Source: Scylla paramamosain
Taxonomy: Eukaryota; Arthropoda; Malacostraca; Decapoda; Portunidae
DNA: 64,000 bases
Assembly: GCF_035594125.1 (NCBI RefSeq)
Contig: NC_087181.1
Coordinates: 4,163,085 to 4,227,084, forward strand
Reading direction: 5' to 3'
Made by a program: the position numbers and the translations under genes. The notes below the pieces were generated by a model that made no database searches, had not been told where the DNA came from, and saw only the letters and a list, made by a program, of their open reading frames with translations. Below, in pieces: positions 46,610 through 62,100 of the stretch; position 1 is the stretch's first letter, and each line of letters opens with the position of its first letter.

Positions 46610-47695
46610 TGTCATGTTATTGGCCGAGTTTACCTTGAATGGGATCACGTTTTCTTAGTGTCCCCGTGTTCCGGTTACCTGCCATTCGAACATTATCCTT
46701 ATTATTGTTATAAGTAGTGTAAGGCTTATTTACCCATTTTATATCATGTAGTATTATTCTCTTCATAATTTAAGTTCTCTATATCTTTATATGTATAAGG
46801 AAGGGAGTATAATTGAGGTGAAATACGTTGAAAACGAGGGGAGCTTGAGTGGGCAACAACACATTCCAAGGAGGGGAAAAATCAGAGCGCCTTAGGTCGT
46901 GAGGAAAAGTGGAGGGAAGGCGTCTCTCAGGGAAGGATCTTGGTGTGGATTGGTGATGGAGTGAGTTTGTGGAGGTATTAGTGGTGTAGCGGTATAACCT
47001 TGATATCCAGGATCAGGTTAGTGAGTCTTTTGTGGTACCAAGAGCTCTTGTCCGCTGAAATTCGGTTGTTGAGTTGTGCCGGTGACGCTGTTGGGAGGGG
47101 TCATAGGTCAAACTGGCAGCCATTTTGTGAGTGGAGGTTGTGGTGTTAACCTTGGAAGTTGGTGTTGTGGTGTATTGGTGATTTTGGGGACGAGATTGTG
47201 GTGTTATGGGTAATCTTTGGTGATAATGGTAATCTTTTGGGAGGCTTGAGGAGGTGAAATACGGGAATTATTGTCTGGGGACGCGGAAATGGCGTCCGGG
47301 TAAATTCCTGCGGTTGAGGGGAAATATTTCTGTGACTGGTGGAGGTGTAAACGGGTTCTGGTGTTGTGGGAAGTGACGAGGACGTCATGTAGTAACGTGT
47401 ACTACCTCATGTTGTTTGTGAATTATTATTAGTATTAATATATGTGCTTGTAACATAGAATAATCGTGTTTTCTACTCCCCCAACAACAATCTGGTATTA
47501 GAGGTAATTCCAGGTGTGCTGAGTCAAGGTAAAGGTGGAGTAAGAGATAATTCTGACGATTTCGGATAGGTCGGGTAGGCACTCGAAGCCTTTAAAAATC
47601 CAGACCTTTAAAACTTTCCGGGATCAGTGTAATGTCCACTTTCTCGGAGAGATAACCGGGATCGTACGATCGCAGGTAAGTAGGCGATCGTGACA
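46610..47695 (+). repeat. Long terminal repeat (3' LTR)
   Basis: Begins TGTCATG just after the purine tract and ends CGTGACA (47689-47695), giving short inverted ends TGTCA/TGACA. Satellite sequence resumes five bases later (ATAAT), a possible 5-bp target site. TATAAGG at 46794-46800 is a candidate promoter box. Length 1086 bp. Alternative: the LTR ends near 47489 and the rest is leader, because TGGTATTAGAGG (47493-47504) resembles an initiator-tRNA primer site. Confidence 0.7.
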
Positions 47696-50422
47696 ATAAT
47701 AACACTCAAAAGGCAAATTTTTGGTAATGTTATTTTATATTCAAAACTGAAAAAGTACTGTTGAGGTAATATCGATTTGTTTTTCTAAAAAAAAAAAGAA
47801 GCTTTGTTTACATTTTTGCGTTTTGATACCTAACAGTGTGAAAAACATTCAAAACACACTTTTTTTCCTTTTTGTATAGCTGCTTCGTTTCTTCATGTAG
47901 AGTGCTCTTCACACGTTTTAGTGTTTAATTGCATAAGGTCAATAATTACGTTAAATTACGTTTTTTTTTTTTTTCATCATATGGGGTATTATGCATGTAT
48001 TTTGTCGCTTCCGTACCTAATAAGCTCAAGAACATTCTGAATAAACATTTTTGATAATGTTTTTTTTTTTTTTATAAAGCGATTTTTTCGTGGGTTTTAG
48101 CATTTTGATACGTAAGAAGCTCCTCACCAAGGAAAAGAAACTTTTTTGGAAATATTGTTTTGTATTCCAATATAAGGTGTTTTCTATGGAAAAATTGAAA
48201 AAGACATTTCTGGTAATGTCGTTTTGCTTCCACATATACAGTGATCTGCCTTGATTTTGGCGTCTTTTCTACTTAACAATGTAAAAAAAAAAAAAAAAAA
48301 AAAAAATACACTTTTTTATTGGTAATGGTGTTCTGTTTCTCCATATGGAATACTATTCACGCGTTTTTTACTCTTGGTACCTAAGAATCTCAAAAACAGT
48401 CATAATATCGTTTATTTCATCATATAGGGTAATTTCCATGCATTTTCATGTTTCTCTTCCTAATAAGCTCAAAAATACTGAAAACACAGATTTTTGCTGA
48501 TGTTTTGCTAATTCCTGTTTCCTCATAAACTCTTTTGCATCCGCTTTAGTGTTTTGATACGTAAAAAGCTCAAAAACACTCAAAAGACAGTTTTTGTTTA
48601 TGTTGTTTTATATTTTAATGTCTGTTACTTTACATGCTTTTAAGCGATTTCGTGCCTAACACACTGAAAGACATTCAAAAGACACGTTTTTGGTAATGTT
48701 ATTTCGTTTCACCTATACAGTGCTTTCCATTGATTTTTTACATTTTAGTATCTAACAATCTGAAAAAAACTCAAAATAAATGTTTTTGATGATGTTATTC
48801 TGTTTCTCCATATAAAGTGCTATTCACGCGTTTTATAGTTTTGGTACCTAAAAAGATACAAAGCACTCATAATACACGTTTTTCGTAATGTCTTTTTTGT
48901 TTTCTCTTATTGGGTACTTTGCATGCATTTCCTGTTTTGGTACCCCGCCCCCCCAAAAAAAAGTAGTTTCTGGAAATTTTTTCCTGTTTCTCCCTATTAA
49001 ATAGAGATAATTTAATCACGCGTTTTAGCGTTTTGTTACCAAAGAATCTAAGAAACACTTAAAATACATCTTTCTTATAATATCGATTTAGTTCCTATAT
49101 AGGGTTGTTTGCATGCATTTTTGCGTTTTTGTACATAAGGAGCTCAAAAACACTAAAAGACACATTTCTGGTAATGCCGCTTTGTTTCATTTTATGGAAT
49201 GCTTCGCATAGTTTATAACGTTCTGGTAATTAACAAGTAAAAAAAACACCTTTTTTGTAATGTTCTTCTTTTCAATATAGAGTGATATTCATGCGTTTTA
49301 GTGTTTTGGTACCTAAAAATAAAAAAAAATAAAATAAAAACAAAAAAAGTCATTATGCTCGTACTCTCATAATGTCTTTTCGTTTCCCCATATAGAGTGG
49401 TTTGCATATATTTTGGTGTTTTATTACCTAACGAGCTCAAACTCATCTACAACACACGTTTTTAGGAACATTTTTTCTGCTTCTTCAAATCACTCACTTG
49501 TTTTGTATGTATTTTGGCGTTTTGTTACTTCATGAAGTGAAAAAAGAAAAAAAAAACACCCAAACCCCCGTTTTTGGTAATATTCTGTTTCTCCGTATAT
49601 ATATATATTTTTTTTCTAAGGCGTTTTAGTGTTTTGGTACGATGAAACTCAGAAACACTCTTTATACACGTTTCTCGTAATATCATTTCGTTTCTTGATA
49701 TAATATAAGGTACTTTTCATGTATTTTGGCGTTTTTCTATTTAAGAAATAAGAAAAAAAAAAAACACTCACAATCCATGATTTCGGTAATGTTATTCCGT
49801 TTGCCCATAAAGGATGTTTTGCATGCATTTGACCGTTTTGGTTGGGGAAAAAAAAAAAATGTAAAAAACATATAAGATACGTTTTTGTTAATCTTGAATT
49901 GCATTCCTATTTAGGATGCTTTTTATGCTTTGTAACGTTTTCGTGCCTAATATTCTCAAAAACACTCAAAACACACGTTTCTGTTTTTTATTTCCCAATA
50001 TAGAGTGCTTTCCTTGCATTTTGGCGTTTTGATTACTGACAATGTGAAATACTCTCAAAAATACAAGTTTTATGTATTGATCTGTTTCTCCATATAAAAT
50101 ACTATACTCGAGTTTTAGCATTTTGTTACTTAAGAATCTAAAAAGAAACACTCATAGTACACGTTTCTGATAATATCATTTTGTTTCATCATATATGAAA
50201 TTATATATATATATATATATATATTTCTCCATGCTTTTTATTTATTTTTTTTTCGTGGCTAGCACTCTCATAAACACTTAAAAAAACACGTTTCTCAAAA
50301 TCTTGTTCCCTATTTCATATAAGTTCCTGTTTATGTGTTCTAGCGTTTTGATACGTAAAAATCTCAAAAACCATCATATATTTTAGTGTCTTTTCGTTTT
50401 CGAGTACTTTCCATGCATTATA
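47696..50422 (+). repeat. Satellite block, plus orientation
   Basis: Plus-sense monomers from the LTR end to the LINE start, with a short TA run at 50200-50222. No gene. Confidence 0.9.
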
Positions 50423-52660
50423 GCTGTCACCCTTTCTTCTCCGTTGGGCTCCTCCGATCACAATCTCATATCTTTATCTTGTCCTATCACTCCAATCCCT
50501 CCTCAGGATCCCCCTAAGCGAAGGTGCCTCTGGCGTTTTGCCTCTGCTAGTTGGGGGGACCTGAGGAGGTATTTTGCTGATTTTCCTTGGAATGACTACT
50601 GCTTCCGTGTCAGAGACCCGTCTTTGTGTGCTGAGCGCATAACAGAGGTGATAGTGTCTGGCATGGAGGCGTACATTCCTCACTCTTTTTCTCGTCCTAA
50701 ACCTTCTAAACCTTGGTTTAACACAGCTTGTTCTCGTGCTATACATGATGGAGAGGTGGCCCACAAAAGGTACTTAAGCCTTCCTTCACCAGAATCTCAT
50801 GCACTTTATATTTCTGCCCGGAACCATGCCAAGTCTGTTCTCCAACTAGCCAAAAACTCCTTCATTAACAGAAAATGTCAAAACCTTTCAAGATCTAACT
50901 CCCCTCGTGATTTCTGGCATCTAGCCAAAAATATCTTCAATAACTTTGCTTCTTCTTCTTTCCCTCCTCTACTTCAACCAGATGGCACCACTGTTATCAC
51001 ATCTATTTCTAAAGCTGAACTCTTTGCTCAAACCTTTGCTAAAAACTCTACCTTGGACGATTCTGGGCTTGTTCCTCCCTCTCCTCCACCCTCTGACTAC
51101 TTCATGCCACGTATTAAAATTTTTCGTAATGATGTTTTCCATGCCCTCGCTGGTCTAAACCCTCGGAAGGCTTATGGACCTGATGGGGTCCTTCCTATTG
51201 TTCTCCGAAACTGTGCCTCCGTGCTTGCACCTTGCCTAGTCAAGCTCTTTCAGCTCTGTCTGTCAACATCTACCTTTCCTTCTTGCTGGAAGTTTGCCTA
51301 CATTCAACCTGTTCCTAAAAAGGGTGACCGCTCTAATCCCTCAAACTACCGTCCTATTGCTTTAATTTCCTGCTTATCTAAAGTTTTTGAATCTATCCTC
51401 AACAGGAAGATTCTTAAACATCTATCACTTCACAACCTTCTATCTGATCGCCAGTATGGGTTCCGTCAAGGCCGCTCTACTGGTGATCTTCTGGCTTTCC
51501 TTACTGAGTCTTGGTCATCCTCTTTTAGAGACTTTGGTGAAACTTTTGCTGTTGCCTTGGACATATCAAAAGCCTTTGATAGAGTCTGGCACAAAGCTTT
51601 GATTTCCAAACTACCCTCCTACGGTTTCTATCCTTCTCTCTGTAACTTCATCTCAAGTTTCCTTTCTGACCGTTCTATTGCTGCTGTGGTAGACGGTCAC
51701 TGTTCTTCTCCTAAATCTATTAACAGTGGTGTTCCTCAGGGTTCTGTCCTGTCACCCACTCTCTTCTTATTATTCATTAATGATCTTCTAAACCAAACTT
51801 CTTGTCCTATCCACTCCTATGCTGATGATACCACCCTGCACTTTTCCACGTCTTTTCATAGACGTCCAACCCTTCAGGAGGTAAACATATCACGCAGGGA
51901 AGCCACAGAACGCCTGACATCTGATCTTTCTAAAATTTCTGATTGGGGCAGAGCAAACTTGGTATTGTTCAATGCCTCAAAAACTCAATTCCTCCATCTA
52001 TCAACTCGACACAATCTTCCAGACAACTATCCCCTCTTCTTCAATGACACTTAACTGTCCCCCTCTTCTACACTGAACATCCTCAGTCTGTCCTTTACTT
52101 ATAATCTGAACTGGAAACTTCACATCTCATCTCTAGCTAAAACAGCTTCTATGAAGTTAGGTGTTCTGAGACGTCTCCGCCAGTTTTTCTCACCCCCCCA
52201 GCTGCTAACTCTGTACAAGGGCCTTATCCGTCCATGTATGGAGTATGCTTCACATGTCTGGTGGGGTTCCACTCATACTGCTCTTCTAGACAGGGTGGAA
52301 TCAAAAGCTTTTCGTCTCATCAACTCCTCTCCTCTAACTGACTGTCTTCAGCCCCTCTCTCACCGCCGCAATGTTGCATATCTAGCTATCTTCTACCGCT
52401 ATTTTCATGCCAACTGCTCTTCTGATCTTGCTAACTGCATGCCTCCCCTCCTTCCGCGGCCTCGCTGCACAAGACTTTCTTCTTTCTCTCACCCCTATTC
52501 TGTCCACCTCTCTAACGCAAGAGATAACCAGTATTCTCAATCATTCATCCCTTTCTCTGGTAAACTCTGGAACTCCCTGCCTGCTTCTGTATTTCCACCT
52601 TCCTATGACTTGAGTTCCTTCAAGAGGGAGGTTTCAAGACACTTATCCACCAATTTTTGA
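50423..52660 (+). pseudogene. Jockey-like ORF2, open except for one nonsense codon
   Basis: Role in the family: target-primed reverse transcription. Open from the truncated start to TAA at 52052-52054, then open again in the same frame to TGA at 52658-52660, about 745 codons in all. Seen: the endonuclease-terminal SSDHNLIS motif (about 50447-50470); reverse transcriptase [20 protein letters not shown] (about 51308-51367); [26 protein letters not shown] with its Asp at 51560-51562; [11 protein letters not shown] (51728-51760); and catalytic YADD (51818-51829). The C-terminal region has [13 protein letters not shown] and MEYASHVWWGSTH. The stop codon lies in GACACTTAACTG, where both other copies covering it read GACACTCAACTG, so a single C-to-T change explains it. 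The endonuclease front and ORF1 are missing. Confidence 0.92.
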
Positions 52661-52765
52661 CCACTGCTTTGACCCTTTTAAGGGACTGGCATTTCAGTGG
52701 GCATTTTTTTTATTAGATTTTTGTTGCCCTTGGCCAGTATCCTTCCTACATAAAAAAAAAAAAAA
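50423..52765 (+). mobile_element. Jockey-superfamily LINE, 5'-truncated, young-looking
   Basis: Starts within the endonuclease (GCTGTCACC) and ends with a 3' UTR (CTTGGCCAGTATCCTTCC) and 14 A (52752-52765). It is the best preserved of four copies of this family in the window (18095-18958, 19417-21461 and 29479-29866 are the others). The satellite is plus on its left and minus on its right, so no simple target-site duplication is visible. Confidence 0.92.
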
Positions 52766-56150
<3,385 letters not shown>

Positions 56151-59100
56151 AAATTTGGATTTTTAGTGTTTTTCCCATTATTTAGAAACATTCAAAAGAC
56201 ACGGTTTTTGTAATGTTTTGGATTCCCATATTAGGTAAATTTCATGTTTTATGTTCATGTTTTTTTTTTTTTTTAGCGTTTTAGTGCATAACATGCTAAA
56301 TATCAGTCAAAACACTTTTTCTAGTAATGATTCGTTTCCCCATATAGGGGGGCTTTGCATGCATTTTGCTGTTTTGATACTTATTAATGTGAAAATACCC
56401 AAAATAAACGTTTTTGATTATGTTCTGTTTCTCGAAATAGAATGCTATTCATGGTTTTTAGCAGTTTGGTACCTAAGTTCAAAAGCTCTCATAATACACG
56501 TCTCTAATAATATCTTATTGTTTCCCATAAAGAGTAGTTTCCATGCTTTTTTACTTTTTTCTATGTAACTGGCTCAAAACACTCGAAATACACATTTTTT
56601 GGTAACGTTATACTGTTTATTCTTAAAGAATTTTTGGATCCGTTTTATCGTTACCTTACGTAAGAAGCTTAAAAAACATTAAAAAGAGATGTTTTAGGTA
56701 ATATTGTTTTGTTCTCCCATATATGGTGTTTTCCATGCTTTTTAGCGTTTTGAACGTGCCTAGCACGTTCGTAAACACTTAAATGACAGTGTTTCTGGAA
56801 TCTCGTTTCTTTTCCCCATACTGAGTAGTTTCCACTTATTTTGGTGTTTTCGTACCTAACAATGTGAAATACACTCAAAATATACGTTTTCGGTTACGTT
56901 TCTCTGTTTCTCCATATAAAGTTCTAGTCATGCCTTTTTGCGTTTTGGTGCCTAAGAAATTTTTTTATCGTTTTCATTTTTTTATCGTTCTCCATAAAAG
57001 GTGTTTTACATATGTTTCAGCGTTTTGGTACATAAAAGTTCAAAAACACTCAAAAGACACGTTGTAATAATGTTTTGTATTCCAAAAAGGTTGCTTTCTG
57101 ATTTTTTTAGCGTTTTCGTTTCTAACACACTCGAAAACACTCAATAGACACGTTTCTGGTAATGCCATTTTGTTTCCCAATATAGAGAGCTTTGCATACA
57201 TTTTGGCGCTTTGGTAATTAACTATGTAAAACAAAGAATATCTCAAGATAAACGATTTTTGGTGATATTTTCTTACTCCATATAAAGTGCTCTTCACTCG
57301 TTTCAGAGTTTTAGTACCTAAGAAGCTGGCTTAAAAGGACTCATTATGCACGTTTCTCGTAATGTCGCTCCGTTTCCTTATTTAGAGTTCTTCGTAAGCA
57401 TTTTTAGCGTTTTGGAACCTATATGAAATAAAATACACGCTTATTGTTTATTGTTTTGTTTTTCATTATTTAGTGTTCTTAAGGCTGTAATACGTTTTGG
57501 TACCTTAGAAGCTCAAAAACACTTATTCTACATGTATCTGCATCATCTCCGTGTATTTTGGCGTTTTGGTACATAAAGGGAAAAACACTAAAAATAAACG
57601 CTTTTAGTAATGTTCTTTTATTTCTCCATATAGAGTGCTGTTCACGCGTTTAAAAGTTTTAGTATATAAAGAATCTGAAAAACACTTCTGAAAAAAACAC
57701 GTTTCTTGTAATGTCCCTTCATTTTCTTATATGAGGTGCTTTGCATCCATTTTGGCGTTTTTATAGCTAACAATGTAAGAGCACCCAAAACAGAGGTTTT
57801 TGGTAATGTTATTCTGTTTTTCCATAAAATGTGCTGTTCACGCGTTTTGGTACTTAAGAAGCTCATGAACACTTATAATACACGTTTCTTGTAATGTCTT
57901 TTTATTTCTGAAATAGGTTATTTTCAATGAAATTTGGCGTTTTTGTACGTAAGTAGGTTAAAACATTGAAAATACACGCTTTTGGAAATATTATTTTGTT
58001 TCTCCGTGAACGGTAATTTGCGTGCCTTTTAGCGTTTTGGTACGTAAAAAGTTCTAAAACACAAAACACTCATAAGACGTATTTTGTATTCCAATATGGA
58101 GTGCTTTATATTTATTTTAGCGTTTTCGTTCCTAAGACTCAAAAACACTAAAAAGACATTTATATGATAATGTCGTTTCGTTTCCCCATATGAAGTTCTT
58201 TACATATATTTTAACGTTTGGTACCTAACATTGTGAAAAATAATCAAAACACGTTTTATTAATGTTATTCAGTTTCTACATATGGAGTGCCATTAACGCT
58301 ATTTAGAATTTTATTACCTAGGAAGCTCAAAAACAGTTACAATACATGTTTACGTTGATAAAGATTTGTTGAATGATATGAGGTATTTTTGCATACATTT
58401 TCCCGTTTCTGTAGGTAACAAGAATAAAAACACTCAAAATACACATTTTTGGTAATGTTATTCTGTTTCTCCACAAAGGATGTTTTCCATGCGTTTTAGC
58501 GTTTAGCTAAATAAAGATCAAAAACACTCAAAAGACACGCTTTTTATAATGTGTTATTGTCTTCCAATATAGAGTGCTTTCCATGCATTTTTATTGTTTT
58601 GGTGCCTAACAGGTTGAAAAAAAAGACAAAATATTCTAGTAATGTCGTTTTTTTCCCCCCATATAGAGTATTTCACATGAATTTTGGCGCTTTGGTACCT
58701 AAGATTGTGAGAAAAAAAGTTGTTTTGTTCCTCCATATAGCGTGGTATTGACGCATTTTAGAGTTTTGGTCCTTAAGAAGCTCAAAGGCACAATACACGC
58801 CTCTCGTAATATCCTTTCGTTTCTCCATATAGGGTGCTTTCCATTTCTCCATAGGGTGCTTGTAAAAACACTCAAAATAGACATTTTTAGGAATGTTGTT
58901 TTGTTTCTCCATGTAAAGTGCTCTTCAATCGTTTTGTACCTAAGAAGCTCAGAAACACTTGTAATGTTGTAATATCGTTGTAATATCGTTTCGTACGTAA
59001 AAACCCCAAACACATTGAAAAAAAAAAAACATGTTTTTGGTAATGTTATTATGTTTCTTAATAAACTTTGCTTGCATACATTTTAGTGTTTTCGTAAGTA

Positions 59101-62100
59101 GCTCGAAAACACTCAAAAGACAAGTTTTTTTTTTTTTTTTTTAAGACTGAAAACGTTTTTTTTTTTTTTTTTGGTTATTTCAATACTTTTTAGCGTTTTG
59201 GTTCCTAAAGCGATAAAAAAAAAAAAAAAACAGTAAAAAGGCAAGTTATTGTTTCGTTTCCCTATAGAAAGTTCTTTCCATGCATTTTGGCGTTTTATGA
59301 AAAAGTCTAAAAAATAATTTTTTTGATAATGTTCTTTTTATGCATATAGAGTATTATTCACGCGTTTTAACGGTTTCTTACCTCTGGTGAATAACACTTA
59401 TAAGAAACATTTCTGATAGTTAAGTTTTGTTTTACCATATCGGGTATTTTGCACTCATTTTTCCATGTTTGTACCTAACAAGTTCAAAATTTCTCAAAAT
59501 ACAATTTTTTCCTAATGCTATTATGTTTGTTAAAAAAGGGTGTTTCCCATGCTTTTAAGTTTTTGATAACTAAGAAGCTCAAAAAGACTCAAATGGTAAT
59601 GCTATGTTTCCTTTTTTTTTTCTTTTCCATATAGAATGCTATTCAGGCGTTTTTGCGTTTTTATTTGTCTTATTGGTACCTAAGAAGCTCAAAAATAATG
59701 AAAACTGAAATTTCTGGAAGTATCGTCTCATTTCACGTTTTTTTTTTCTAGCATTTTGGTACTTAACACGCTCAAAAGACTTAAAATATTCGTTTTTTAT
59801 AATGTCGTTTGTTTCCCAATGTAGAGTACTTTTCGTGTATTTTTACGTTTTGGTACCTAACATTGTGATAAAAAAAAACATTCAAAATACACGTTTTTAG
59901 TAATAATTTTCTGTTTCTTCATATAGAGTGCTATTACGCATTTTTGCTTTTTAGTACTTAAGAAGCTCAAAAATACTTATACACAATTTTCATAATGTCT
60001 TTTCGTTTCCTCGTATAGAGTGGTTTGCATGCATATTCGCGTTTTGATATCTAATGAGCTCAAACACACTTAAAATATACGTTTTTGGTAACGTTGTTCT
60101 TTTTCTTTAAATGACGTGCTTTGCATGCATTTTGGTGTTTTGGTACCTGATAAGGTGAAAAACAATTAAAACGCACTTATTTGTATTACTGTTCTTATTC
60201 TTCATATACAGTGCCGTTAACTTGTTTTAGTATTTTCCTACCTGAGAAGCTCAAAAACAATCATTATACACGTCTCTGGTAAAATTGTTTTGTTTCCCAT
60301 TATAGAGTACTTTACGTGCATTTTGGCGTTTTTATACGTAAGAAATTCAAAATATTAAAAAAAATTCGAGACTGATAATGTTATTACGTTAGTTCATGAA
60401 AGGTATTTTGCATGCATTTCAGCATATTGTTATGAAAGAAAATTGAAAACACACAAAAAACACGATTTTGTTAATGTTCATTTGTATTCCCGAATAGGTT
60501 GCACACTTTTCTGGCAATGCCTTTTCATTTCCCCACAGAGAGTGCTTTCCATGCATTTTGTCGTTTTGGTACCTAACATAAAAAAAAAAAAAGTGAAACA
60601 CTTTTTTCGTAATATTTCTCCATCTTAAATGCTATTCACACGTTTCAGCATTTCGGTACCTAAGAATCTTAAAAACACTGACTTTCTGATAATATCGTTT
60701 TGTTTCATCATATAGGGTAGTTTCCAAGTATTTTGACGTTTTGGTACCTAACACTGTGAAAGACACTCCAAAAATACGATTTTGGGTAATTTGTTCTGTT
60801 TTTCCATATTTAGTGTTATTCATGTGTTTTACTGTTTTGGTACGTAAGAAGCACAAAAACACTGAAATACACATCTGCCGCAATGTCTTTCGATTTCCTC
60901 ATATAGTGTAAATTGCATGCATTTTGGCGTTTTTATATGTAACAAGTTCAAGAACACACAAAATACTTATTTTTGGCTAGGTTATTTTGTTTCACCACGA
61001 AGGTGTTTTAATGCGTTTTAACGTTCTGATACGTAAGTAGCTCAAAAGCACTTAAAAGACACGTTTTTTATAAAGTTGTTTTGTTTTCCTATATAGGGTA
61101 CTTCCATGCTTTTTAGAGTTTTGGTGCTTAACATGCACACACTGAAAATACACGTTTCTGGAAAGTGTGTTTCTTTTACAGATAAAGGTTGTTTTACATG
61201 CATTTTGACGTAATGCTACCTACCAATGTGAAAAACATCTTTTTCGTAATATTGTTTTGTTTCTTGAAATAGAGTGATATTAACGCATTTTCGTGTTTTT
61301 GGTACCATAAAAGCTCAAAAACATGTATAATACCTACATGTTTCTGGTAATGTCTATTCGTTTCCCCATATGCTTTTTCCCGTTTTTCTATGTAATGACC
61401 TCAAAAACACTCGAAAATAGTAATTTTATTTTTTTATTTATTTATTTTTTTTTTTTTGCATAAAGTGTGTTTTGCATGCGTCATATCGTTTTGGTACATA
61501 TGAAGTTCAACAGCACTGAAAATACACGTTTTTCTTAATGTTATTTTGTATTACCATATATCGTTTTGCTGTGTAACAGGCTCAAAAACAATCAAAAGAC
61601 ATGTTTCTGGTAATGCCGTATTGTTTAACCATATAGAAGACTTTTCATGCATTTTTTTGCGTTTTTGTACCTAAAAATATGAAAAAAACACACAAAAAAT
61701 ACACATTTTGGTCATGCCGTTCTGTTTCTACTTATAGTTATAGTTATTTATTTATGCGTTTTAGCCTTTTGATACCTAAGAAGCTCTAAAAACATTCATA
61801 ATACATGTTTCTCGTAATGCTTTTTCGTTGCCCCATCTAGGGTACTTTCTATGCATTTTGGCGTTTTTCTTCGTAAGAATCTCAAAACACTCAAAATATT
61901 TGTTTTTCGTCAAATTATTGTTTTTCCATAAAGGGTGTTTTATATGCTTTTTTACGCTTTTTGGTACGAAAGACGTTCAAAAACACTCAACAGAATTTTT
62001 TCATGCTCTTTTTCGTTTTGTTGGTGAACACACACATAAACACTGAAAAGATAGTTTTTTTGGAAATCTTGTTTCCTTACCCCATATATAATGCGTTGCA

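Larger units (their letters stand above)
46068..47695 (+). mobile_element. 3' end of a Ty3/Gypsy LTR retrotransposon (Gmr1-like order suspected)
   Basis: Consists of the end of pol, a purine tract and an LTR, with satellite on both sides. Everything upstream of the end of reverse transcriptase is absent, and there is no 5' LTR. RNase H is followed directly by a stop codon, purine tract and LTR, with no integrase behind it; that fits Gmr1-type elements, where integrase precedes reverse transcriptase. Type-d satellite sequence stops on the left and resumes on the right. Confidence 0.85.
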
